A DNA stretch of 64,000 bases from Buxus sempervirens (lineage: Eukaryota > Streptophyta > Magnoliopsida > Buxales > Buxaceae): assembly GCA_947561395.2 (NCBI GenBank), contig OX387185.1:23751866-23815865 (forward strand). The letters are read 5' to 3'. Both the position numbers and the translations under genes were made by a program. Positions within the stretch are counted from its first letter, which is position 1; each line of letters begins with the position of its first letter. Positions 11,071 to 20,902 of the stretch are shown piece after piece. The notes beneath the pieces were generated by a model. That model did not search any database. It had not been told where the DNA came from and was given only the letters and a program-made list of their open reading frames with translations.

Positions 11071-12460
11071 TGTGAGACATGGGAAAAAATCAATTTCCAT
11101 TGTCTTCCTCTATCATCACACGGGATTGAATAAAACAAAGAGTCACCACCATTCAATTTAGGTGTGAATGGACACCAAAATATTAAATAAGCACAAAAGG
11201 CAATTTTAGGGTAAAAAAAACCCTCCTAAAACAACAACCAGATATGGGTAAGGGGATTAGGTTATGAACAGGGGAAGGTGTTAGGCACCCCTATCCATCC
11301 ACACAAGGTGGTTGCCAGGTATTGTTCATGTTAAAATAAAGGAAAAAAGGCTTGCTATAAAATTCACAAAAAATCACATAAAGACAAAATTGTATGGTTT
11401 TTTCATACGAATAGCCTGATTGATCCAGAACTTTCAAATATGATCATATCATTCCTATGGTTTCATGATCAAAACAAAATTGAGATAAAATCAAATAAAA
11501 CCAATCTAAAGTGAAAAATCCAAAAATCTGGCTTCAAGTCAAATTCTAGAAATCTAGAAAAATAGGATTTTTATAAAATATTTCAAAATTGAACTTGAAT
11601 AGTCCAGGACATAGATATAGCCCAAATTTCATGTTAAATCAAGAAATAAAAACCAAAAATACCCACATTGATGAAGAACATCAAAATGGGAGAACTTAGA
11701 CCGTAGGGTCTTCTCTCAATAATGAAAAAGGACTCAAAAACAACATCATGAAACCCTAGAGTTTATTTTCAGGCTTTTGGATCCAGATTTACCATATAGA
11801 TCATGATAAATCCAAGATCTTAGCCTAAAATCACAAAAATCACGAAAACAGTGCTGTAGGTGCAAATATGTGGAAAATCCAAATTTTATAAAAAAGTGGG
11901 GATCTCATGCTATAAACATCATGGATTCATGTTATTCCTTCAGATATATCATAAAAACCATTAAAACATGATCAAGATATTTAAACAGCCACATCTCACA
12001 GATTAGAGCACATGGGGGTCTACCCTACGAATCCACCTGTTCTCTTTTCCCCTAGCTCTCTCTTCACGTTTTACGGCTAAAGAGGATTCTTGAGGTACTT
12101 TGAGATAGGTTTGGTTATACAAACACAATTAAAGGCTTTATTCTAGAAAAAGAAGAAAAACAGATATGGGGTTCTATTCTAGGGATCCACCTGTTCTCTT
12201 TTCCCCTAGCTCTCTCTTTACGTTTTACGGCTAGAGAGACTCTTGAGGTACTTAGAGACAAATTTAGGAATACAAGATACAAAAGATGGCCTTATTTTAC
12301 AGCAATAGGGAAGATCCTATTATCTCTAGAATTGAAGACAGAAAATAAAAGGGAAAAGGGACTTACCTGGATTGAGCAAGCAGAGCAGCAGGGATTCCTT
12401 TCTTCTCTTTGGAGCTCCTTGGACTTCAAAATTTCGTGGCCTTTTGCTTGAGGAAAGGCC

Positions 12461-12473
12461 CTCTATTTATAGG
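12461..12473 (-). promoter_or_regulatory. TATA box of LTR B
   Basis: The minus strand reads CCTATAAATAGAG, identical to the LTR A box and in the same position relative to the dyad array. Confidence 0.75.
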
Positions 12474-12672
12474 CAAACATAGGGGTATGGTTGGTCCAAG
12501 GTTTGTCAAGATAAAGTTTCAGTTTGAGTTAAACACAAGAGCATGCCCATCCTTTATCCACAAAGATATTTCGCACGAATAAAATAAATAATTCGCTCAT
12601 TTAAAGGGATATTGGACCAAGGATAAGGCTTAGAAATTAAGAGAAGAACAGAACTCGCACAAGTCTAATGTG

Positions 12673-12775
12673 ACCGTAAATGATTTACGGTCCAAAGGTG
12701 TCCGTATATGTATTACGGGCGCTTCGTGACCGTATATAAATTTCGAGCGCGCTTAGCCCGTAGATACACTACGGT
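12673..12775. repeat. Tat dyad array 3 in the U3 of LTR B (4 units)
   Basis: Units start at 12673, 12701, 12729 and 12757, exactly 28 bp apart. The first is a perfect 19-bp palindrome with arms ACCGTAAAT and ATTTACGGT, differing from the LTR A unit only at the central base. Confidence 0.9.
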
Positions 12776-12879
12776 TAAGGCTTGAATTATTCATTTTCAT
12801 GCATTTTTGGCCTGTTTTAAATTCCAATTAATGTTTTCATTATTTTTTTGATTTTGTAGTGCAATTTGGGGTGTCTACA

Positions 12880-12895
12880 GCTGCCCCCTCTTTGC
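12880..12895 (-). other. Polypurine tract of Tat element B
   Basis: The minus strand reads GCAAAGAGGGGGCAGC directly before the TGTAGACACC start of LTR B. This is the expected plus-strand primer of a 3' LTR and fixes the element's orientation. Confidence 0.8.
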
Positions 12896-13228
12896 TGGTA
12901 ATTGGAACCAATTACAAGCAGAGAGCAAAAAGACCCACCAATTGCACTTTTTGAGATCTTTGTCTAACTAATTGCATTTTGCCAAGATTAAGCGGATGAT
13001 TTTGGTAAAAAGAATTCATTGTGGAAGATCTGCTAAAAGTCCCTCAGCTTAAGGGGCAAGTCCTCCTCTCTCCTCTCACTGAGCACTCGTGGCTATGAAG
13101 TGAGATTTGAGACAAAAATTTTAAACAAAAGTGGGTGAGATGGCAATCTTTGCAACTTACAACTAATATAAACATTAATCTCCTGAAAAGTGCGGAGAAA
13201 ATAATAAAATATGCAAATTTTTGCTTCG
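12896..13228. other. Non-coding stretch between polypurine tract and dyad array 4
   Basis: About 330 bp of AT-rich sequence with no gene that I can support. On the minus strand it is the 3' untranslated part of element B; on the plus strand it is the far-upstream region of the plant-mobile-domain gene. Confidence 0.5.
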
Positions 13229-13330
13229 CCCGTATTTTCATTACGGACAGATGCTGCCCGTAATTTAAACACGGGCGAAGTGGACTGTATTACCTTTACG
13301 GGTGCCTATAGCCCGTACTGTCTTTACGGA
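13229..13330. repeat. Tat dyad array 4, upstream of the PMD gene (4 units)
   Basis: Units start at 13229, 13257, 13284 and 13312 (28, 27, 28 bp), each about 19 bp with CCCGTA-type and TACGG-type half-sites. It lies directly upstream of the apparent 5' untranslated region of the antisense plant-mobile-domain gene, the position of a promoter-proximal element. I see no clear TATA box just downstream. Confidence 0.85.
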
Positions 13331-14552
13331 TTTTGGCTTCCTTTCTTAACTGCGGCCGCGACTTCTTCTTCATTTCTGTCCGCACTTCGGCCCTAATTTC
13401 TTTGTCCGTATTTTCTTCTCCGGTTTTCTTCTTCTTCTTTCAATCTCCGACGAACACTGTTCTTCTCCGGCGACGAGTTGCTCATTCCGGTGAGTCCTTG
13501 TTCAGTTGTCGCTTGCTGCATTTCTGTGGTTGCGACATTACCTCTATTGCCGTGGTGTCTCTTCAAGGCTTTAGTTGTTGCTTTGGATTTCTTTCTCCAG
13601 TAAGTGGATTTCCAGCTTCAATTTCTTTGCTTCTTACAGGTATGCCTACAGCCCATTTCATTTTTCTATCATTCTTTGACAGATTGTAAGCATGATTTTT
13701 GCTATGTTCCTTAGTCAACATTCACTATGCTTTATAATTTCTCTGAGCTGCCGAATATGACTAGGATTGTAGCTATTTACTGTCTTTGATATTCCATGAT
13801 TATCCTGCTTGTATTGCTCCACATGTTTGGCCGAAATCTGTTCTGTCTGTTCATTTGGCTGAGACTTGTTAATTCCTTTGAATCAAGTAGCTGTCTCATG
13901 CAATTTTCTGTCTTGAAATGTTAGCTTTGAATTGCTGTATTTTGCCTGATTTGATCAGCCTTAGTGACTTCTTCTTGAATGCTACTCTATTAACTGCTAG
14001 AGCATCTTTATTTTTAAGTCTCGAGTGCAATTGTGCTATCTCCATCTTGGCTTTTGGCCTGTGATACTACTATGCTTGTTTAGACTTGAATTTTATTCCC
14101 TGGAGCTGAATACTTAACATAACTTGGCATGAGTCACTCCTTGATTCAAATGGCATTTAAGCATCTTAGTATGGAATAGGTAATCTTCGTGCCAGTTTGA
14201 ACATGCTTTGACTGTCCTAAAACCAAGTAAAACCCATGATTAGATATCTTTAGGAAATACAAAGGAATAAATTAAAATACCCACACATTTTTTTTCATAT
14301 AAAGAGAACCTATAAGAAGCATGTACTTCTTATATAGTTTCTCTATATTTTTAAAACAAAGACAAATAAAATATTCCTAGAAAAAATAAACTCCTTCAGT
14401 TGATTCTTGATTTGATCGGGAGTATCTGAAGCACTTTCTTCCATTCTCCATTTTTCCTTTTTCCTGCCAATCAATTAAACTTGGTTAGAATAAAAATCAA
14501 GCAATAAAATTTTAACAAGAATAATTAAACATCTCCCTGGTTTGAACCGTAG
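13331..14552 (+). other. 5' untranslated region and leader intron of the PMD gene
   Basis: Pyrimidine-rich, UTR-like sequence runs to about 13639, where TTACAG is followed by GTATGC, a plausible donor. The next 0.9 kb is AT-rich and intron-like, and the acceptor CCGTAG ends exactly at the ATG at 14553. The leader intron is inferred from these borders. Short reading frames here contain nothing recognisable. Confidence 0.5.
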
Positions 14553-16218
14553 ATGGCCCGCCTTCGATCAGCTTCCAGGGATCCTGCAGATGAGCCTTCT
14601 TCCTCGAGGGTTAGGCGTGATTATGCTGATGTGGCCTCGTCTTCGAGGGCCAAGAGGGATTCTGATTCAGATGTCCCAGATCTCCCTTCTGGGGATTCGT
14701 GTGAGGCGACCCCAGAGGTATACTCTAACCTTTCTGAAATTTCATATCCTTTGACAAAATACATCACCCTGATTCCTTCTCCCTTCCAATTATTTCCTTA
14801 GCCGGCAGTTGAGGCTTCGAGCAGAGACAAGAGCCGTAGCAGGTGCCGAGGTGGAGGCAGAGATGGAGGTCAGGATGAGGGCCGTATAGGAGGCCGTAGA
14901 GGGGGCTGTGGCAGAAATGAGGCCAGGACCAGGGTTGAGGTCCCTGAGGTGATTGCTGCCCAGATTAGGGATACCGATCTTCTGCATGGCTTGAGGACTC
15001 ATCCCTCAGCGTGCATTAGAGCGGATATCCCTTTGGAGTATCCCATGTCTCCTTACAGAGGGAGCTGGGCCAGCTTCATTAGATTCTTGGGAGCCTGCAG
15101 TTCAGCCTATCGCCGGGAGCTAGGCTTATATGGCTTTGGCCTATTCATTACCATTCCGGATGTGCGCCTGGATCGGGCCCTTATTGCTGCACTGCTCGAG
15201 AGATTCTTCCCAGAGACATTGAGCTTCCACTTCCCAGATGTTGAGATCGGGATCCGGCCTTCTGACTTCACCCTTATCACCGAGATTAGGATGATCGGTG
15301 ATATTATCCCTGAGATGGTGATGCCGGAGACTGATGAGATCGCTGCTTACCTTGGATATATTGTGCTGCCTCCTGAGGCATGGGATAGAGGGAGAGCGAG
15401 ATTGTCTCTGACTTGGTTGAGAGAGACTTTCAAGGTGAGGCAGTTTGGCAAGCTTGCCACCGGTGATCCAGTTTTCCCGTATACCTTTTGATTTCTGTAA
15501 AACCCCGATATTGTCTAAGGATTTTTTTATTATTTAAATTAATTATGTGTACGTATCAACTTAAGGAGGTGCTAATGTAGGGTCTTGGTGGAGTGGCTAA
15601 AATTAAAGAGTAGGTGGTTGCCTAGGTAGGATGTTGCGGTGGATGAGCATGCAACAGATCATGAGGTTGGGTGATTTTTAGGGCATCAGAAACTTATAAA
15701 TAGAAGGAGAGTTCTCCAAATCGTGAAAAACCCTAAAGCGGAGTTACAGAAGTGCTGCTCGAGGGTGTCTGGAGGCGGTCGGTGAAATAAGCGGTTGGGT
15801 TGCTGTGAAGAGCTCATCTAGATTAGCGGCAGATCAAGGGATCCACGGACAAATGGTAACTTGGAACTACTGCCGTTGGGGATCAGCGGAGACTTTAGAG
15901 TTGCTGAGCCAGGGGATTTGCAGATCAAGTGAGTAGCATCGTTTTAAAACTGAGGTTTTGTGTTTCGTCGTGAGTTTATTCGGATGCATGAATGATTTCT
16001 GAGTTTCTGGAAGAAACATGTGTGATATCAGTTTCTGGAAAACCTTTGTCCGAGCATGAGTTTATTCTGACTGAATGGATGTTAAATAGAAATATGTTTA
16101 GATTAAATTCAAAACAAGTTTGAAAGTGTTCTGGGAAGATTAGGAGACTAAATAAGTAGTTACAGACCGAAAAAGATCGGCCAGAGTTGGAGATCTGAAA
16201 ATAACAGAGAGCCGAAAA

Positions 16219-16475
16219 ATGCAGTGAGCATCCGCCCACTTGGCGCTCACTTGCGCTCACTTCGGGTAGTGGGCGCAAGCTAAATATATACTATGCGCCG
16301 AGCTTGCAGCCACTTGGCGCCGAGCTCGCGCGCACTTAAAAACTATGCGCGAATCTCGCGCTCATTTCCCGCCCACTTGTTATCGAGTAGGCACATACCC
16401 CAAATTTCAACCCCAGACCTAGCCGCCGACCTCGCTATCTCGCGCCCACTCGAGTTAAGTAAGCGCACCCACCCA
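16219..16475 (+). repeat. GC-rich degenerate repeat block in LTR C1
   Basis: Repeated, imperfect copies of GCGCTCACTT, GCCCACTTG and GCGCCGAGCTCGCGC lie in an otherwise AT-rich LTR, about 520 bp after the TATA box. A closely similar vocabulary fills 43605-43960 in insertion D. Confidence 0.7.
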
Positions 16476-17508
16476 AATTGTTGAATTTGATGAAAATAGC
16501 CCCCTTAATTACATGAAAGACATTTAAGTAAATGTCCTGTGTATTTATTGTTCCATTTACTTAAGTCTTTACATGTAAATAAGGTTTTACCCCCCATTTG
16601 TAACCAATAAAAATACTTCCAAGGTCTAATTCCCAGCCAATAAAAAGTCAATTTTCCAGTTCATGCCTAAATCCCGGTTTTTATCAAAAAGCCCGGTTTG
16701 GGTTTAATACCCAGATGAGTGATTCAGGAGCCCATAAAATTCTAGGAGATGTGTTTACCCTTCAATAGACTACAACCGAAATTTGAGCCCGAAACTCCTT
16801 GTAGATTTGTCTAGAAAAATTATATACCAAAAGTCAACGTTTTTAACTGGACTTAGAATATTTTGAGGTCCGAAACTTTTTGTCTCAGAATTGAATGCTT
16901 TTTGGTATGGTGACCTTATAGGAGATCCTAAGACTATTCCACTCATCCAAAATGTGTTTTGAGGTCTTTACAACATTCGTTTTGATTGATTTGGATTATG
17001 AAAGCGAAATTGAGAATCTAGGAGATGTTTTGCTGATTTATGTTTAATCGAAGTTTGGATGCTGAAATCATTTCTGTATAATGTGGTTTATTCTGAAAAG
17101 TCAGTTTTGAAACCATATTGCTTTGCTGAAATACATCTACACTATTATGCTAGTTCACCTTTGAATGCATGGTGCACTTCAGGAATGATTTACTTGAATA
17201 TTGTTTTATATCGGTGGCCGGTTTAGAATCATATCTTATTCTGTTATGGTAAATTATTTGAGAATTTCTTTGAAGACTCCATGAGAGAGTAAGTTGGTCC
17301 TGAGTGACCTATGGTATGCACTTGATCATGTTGATCTATATATATCAGTTTTACATGATGGAAAATACATTGGGTTGATTTGCTAGTTTTATACTTACTA
17401 CTGGTTTAGCTTGTCCTGGATCCAGAGTCTAAGCTTAGTAATATGATGTTGTTGCTTCGTTGGTGTAATTGCATGGCCTTGAGTGTTGCCACTGCCGGTG
17501 TAGAGCAG

Positions 17509-17628
17509 CCAGAAACCCTGAGTAGGCCTGGTTGTCAATGCAAAAACCCGGGGAGTAGGCCTGCATTGGATGACGAAACCCTGAGTAGGCCGTCATTTTA
17601 GAGTGTCCGAAACCCTGAGTAGGTCGGA
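17509..17628 (+). repeat. Conserved-loop hairpin array, LTR C1, first block (4 hairpins)
   Basis: Four hairpins share a loop close to AAACCCTGAGTAGG but have different stems: CCAG/CTGG (17509-17531), CAATGCA/TGCATTG (17536-17568, loop variant with CCGGGGAG), ATGAC/GTCAT (17570-17596) and TCCGA/TCGGA (17606-17628). The first stem extends to 8 pairs if two G.U pairs on the plus (sense) strand are allowed. Confidence 0.85.
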
Positions 17629-17824
17629 ACTGTGTACATGGAGGGGTGGATGTCGCCTTGGCATGTCAATTAACCAATGTAAACAACTACATGACATTGA
17701 CCAATGTTGGTATTTGATTTTTTTTGACGTGATATGTTTTATTCGCTGGTTTGTTGGTATTTATGGTTCATGGAATATTGTTTACCGATTATTGGGTATT
17801 GTACCTCCCGCCGGTGTAGAGCAG

Positions 17825-17931
17825 CCAGAAACCCTGAGTAGGCCTGGTTGTCAATGCAGAAACCCGGGGAGTAGGCCTGCATTGGATGACGTAGTCATTT
17901 CAATATCCAAAACCCTGAGTAGGCCGGATAT
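17825..17931 (+). repeat. Conserved-loop hairpin array, LTR C1, second block
   Basis: This is a partial duplication of the first block about 316 bp downstream: CCAG/CTGG (17825-17847), CAATGCA/TGCATTG (17852-17884), then a remnant of the ATGAC/GTCAT hairpin that has lost its loop, then a new stem ATATCC/GGATAT (17903-17931) around the same loop. Confidence 0.85.
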
Positions 17932-20652
17932 ACATTTGGAGGCGTGAGCATGGTTATGAGAAGACTTTGTGTTATATGACATTGGTATATCTGGAATTAT
18001 ATCTTGAGATACGAAATTATGGTTAATTGCTATGTTGTTGTCAGTTAATCATTATTTTATCGATATCTTCGGGATTGGAAACGGATTGTTATTGCTTCAT
18101 TTACCTGATGGTTTTCCGCACTAATATGAATTGGATTATTGAAGTTTAGTCGGATTATTCGGAATATGTGTGTTTCATCATTGTATATGGTTTATAACCG
18201 TGGCATGTTTTAGAACTGAAATAAATGTATTTGTGCATGCATGTGCTACTCACTGGGATATTCGTATCTCACCCCGTTGCTTTCGTTTGTTTTCAGATAC
18301 TCTTGGAGAGCTCGATACTTGCGGGTAGTTACTTGGACATGTGAGTTTTATTTTAGTTTGAGAATATTTTAGCGCACTCTGTTATATAGCTATTGTTGTA
18401 TTCATGTTTTTCCTTCACTCTGATATTGCGATCCTGTGTTTTAAATTAACCTTCGGGGATGAGTTACAGTGTTATTTCGTGACTCGGATCCGGGGCGTTA
18501 CAATTTCTTTTTCTGTACATGATGGGATCCTGCTTCTTCCCAGAGGACACGACTTCGGTTAGTCCCCATTTTCTGAGCTTATTGGGGGATCTGCATCGAG
18601 CGAGGAGGTATGCATGGGGCCCGCTCATTTTTGGTACTATTTTGGCCGGCCTGCGCCGATCAGTGAGCGGCCTCTCTACTTCCAGAGGAGCTGGGGTTGG
18701 GTGCAGATTCTTCTGGCCCTTCCTGCAAGTGAATCATTTTTTTCTCTTCTCTTTCTTTCTCTCTTTCTCTTTTTCTATTCTTCTGACTCTCTTTCTTCTT
18801 TCTGCAGTTTTTTGCTAGGGTTAATATACCCTATTTCCGCCCTACCTCTACAATGCCTGAGGAGACATATCCTATGGCACGTAGATGGTGTCATGTGGAG
18901 CACGACTCTGAAAAGAGTCGTCCTAGGTCCGCCCGTGCCCACCTGGACAGACTATACCGATCTGAGGTAATCTACTTTAATTCCTCTTCTTTTTTCTTTC
19001 TTTTTCTTCCTGAATCACATGTCTAATATTCTTCTTCCGGTTTTTCAGCTGTTTGTCCCCAGGATGGAGGACATTCATGAGGTGCTGGCCCTGCATGCAG
19101 CCAGAGACGATGCTTTTGTCCCTGACCAGAGACGACAGAGATATCAGTTCTTTATTGGTTAGATGGGCAGCATCTGGTACTGCGGCGAGCGCTTCTTCTA
19201 TCAGCATGTGGGAGAGCCCCGGATTCCTGCCATTCCTCCAGATACTACCCCCTCCTTTCCTCCTATGCCTGTTGATCCTACCCAGTTTCTAGATTGGACT
19301 GAGGTAGATACTTTATTAGAGGAGGGTGACTATGATGCCTAGTTCAGGCAAGCTTCAGTCGGGTGCCTTATGCCACCCATGCCTGTCCGTGGTGGAGTCA
19401 CGGAGATAGGAGGGGTAGTGATTAGAGCTTATGACACGACGGTATGCCTTCTCTCTTTTTGTATCTTCTATTCTTTATTTTATTTGAACTTGGCATTTTC
19501 TGATACCTTCTCTTCTATTTCAGGAGGCTCAGTTGGCAGAGATCCGGTTTCGGTTCGCTGATATAGAGCGCCAGCGAGATGCTGCTATTGCCGAGCGGGA
19601 CGCCCTCTACATTACGATCTTAGACCTCCGGGGGCAGCTAGCCAGAGCACAGGGCCAGGCGGGCCCTTCTGATGCACAGGACCAGGCGAGTCCTTCTCAT
19701 ACTCAGGTTAATTCTTTCACTTATTTCCATTCCTGCTCTTGTATTAGTTTGTCCTGTTCTGACTGAAATTTCTTCTCTTAGTTTCAGGAGGATACAGCCG
19801 GCCCTTCTTCACCTGCTTCACCTGTGCCCATGCATCTTCGTGGTGAGGTTTTTTCTGTGGCACGGGTGGAGTTCGTGACTTCTTCCAGTCCGGTAGAGGC
19901 ACCTGCAGCAGAGCCTGAGATCGAGGCCGATGTAGCACCCATTGCTGAGGATGTGCCAGAGTCTGCCCCAGCACCTGAGATTGCTCTTGATGCATCTGCT
20001 GATGTGGATATGGAGTCGGCCATGGATGCCGCTATGGTAGAGCCTACCGTGGAGGCCATGGTGATAGAGGAGGCTTCAGCTGATCCTGTAGAGCCTGAGA
20101 TAGAGACTGATGTGCTTGGGACATCTACTACTGCTGGTCCTGCCATGGAGCCTACAGAGGAGACGCCTGCTGCCGCTAACCCTGCGACGGAGTCTTCCCG
20201 TACTGATTCTGATACCGAGTCTATGGGATATGTAGATACTTCAGGGTACGTTCCTCTTGATCATCCCACTGCTGGCCTTGTGCCTTTATATATGTGGCAT
20301 GATATTCAGTCTATTTTGAGCAGGATGACCCGTAGCACAACCCGCAACATTGTGCGGCATGTTTTTGAGCGCAGGCGATCTTCAGGCCGTGGTCGAGGCA
20401 GAGGGCGAGGTCGTGGCCGTAGGGGTTGACCTGCATAGACAGTAGATTAGGATTCCTTTATGTATTTTGTATTTTTGACAAAAGTGATGTACACATTCAT
20501 ATATATAAAAGAAGTTTGATTTTTATTCATTTCTGCTCTTTTCTTCTTTGTTTTCAGCTTTTATTGCATGATGAATGTTAAAGCAGGGACAGGTGAAGCT
20601 TAGGGAAACAAGGAAATTAAAATTTCCCATTTTTTTGCATTTTTCCGAAGGA

Positions 20653-20780
20653 ACCGTACTTAGACTACGAGCAAGCCGTGCCCGTAATGTTAATACGGGC
20701 ACTCTGCCCGTGAATTTTTCACAGTCAAGTGTGTCCGTATTCTTTATACGGGCGCGCTATACCCGTATTATAATTACGGA
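20653..20780. repeat. Tat dyad array 5, upstream of the DUF7745-like gene (5 units)
   Basis: Units start at 20653, 20681, 20707, 20734 and 20762 (28, 26, 27, 28 bp). Examples are CCCGTAATGTTAATACGGG and CCCGTATTATAATTACGGA. The array ends 23 bp before a TATA box and 122 bp before the ATG of the second antisense gene. Confidence 0.9.
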
Positions 20781-20802
20781 TTTTACTGCCTTAACGATTT
20801 TT

Positions 20803-20811
20803 CTATATAAA
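20803..20811 (+). promoter_or_regulatory. TATA box of the DUF7745-like gene
   Basis: CTATATAAA on the plus strand lies 92 bp before the ATG at 20903, a normal plant promoter distance that leaves a 5' UTR of about 60 bases. It sits just downstream of dyad array 5. Confidence 0.75.
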
Positions 20812-20902
20812 CTCATGGGGAATGTCATTGTGACACTTTTAATAGTTTGAAAACTCCCTAAGCACGTCTTTTCTCGCTTTCCTTGGCTTCTTTGGCGCTT
20901 CC

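Larger units (their letters stand above)
11071..12879 (-). repeat. 3' LTR of Tat element B (LTR B, 1809 bp)
   Basis: It has the same termini as LTR A (minus strand TGTAGACACC to ATGTCTCACA) and aligns with it along its length with many scattered differences. A polypurine tract abuts its high-coordinate end, so the interior is to the right. The left end cuts element E at 11070. The tandem internal duplication seen in LTR A is also present (about 12030 and 12185), so it predates both copies. Confidence 0.9.
15496..18502 (+). repeat. Solo LTR of family C (C1, 3007 bp) inside the PMD gene
   Basis: It starts TGTAAAACCCCG and ends GGGGCGTTACA, flanked by a 5-bp target duplication ATTTC (15491-15495 and 18503-18507). 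No PBS, polypurine tract or internal sequence is attached, so it is a solo LTR left by recombination between the two LTRs. A TATA box (CTTATAAATAG, 15693-15703) puts about 2.8 kb in the transcribed part. It shares its ends and hairpin array with the 3' LTR at 59334-61357 but is about 1 kb longer. Confidence 0.9.
14553..20429 (+). pseudogene. Plant mobile domain (PMD) gene, antisense cargo of element B, interrupted by a solo LTR
   Basis: Six coding exons can be placed from GT...AG borders: 14553-14717, 14802-15495 continuing at 18508-18728, 18808-18966, 19049-19441, 19524-19706 and 19788-20429. Exon 1 is Ser/Arg-rich. Exon 2 carries the PMD (aminotransferase-like, MAIN/MAIL1-related) signature: ERFFPETLSFHFPDVEIGIR then SDFTLITEIRMIG, and after the LTR LLGDLHRARRYAWG and ERPLYFQRSWGWVQILL. 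Exon 5 looks like a coiled coil; exon 6 is Ala/Glu-rich and ends in an RGRGRG tail. Damage seen: stop codons at about 15489, 19159 and 19340, a frameshift near 18617 and the LTR insertion. Host PMD proteins act in silencing and gene expression; what the element copy does is unknown. It runs antisense to pol and follows dyad array 4. Confidence 0.75.

Noticed and set aside
17500-17640. Hairpins of LTR C as microRNA precursors or MITEs
   Set aside because: Stems are only 4-8 bp with 14-19 base loops, too short for a miRNA precursor, and they lack target duplications.
14553-20429. The PMD gene as a normal host gene
   Set aside because: It lies between the polypurine tract and pol of a Tat element, is antisense like known Tat cargo, and shares its upstream repeat array with the element LTR.
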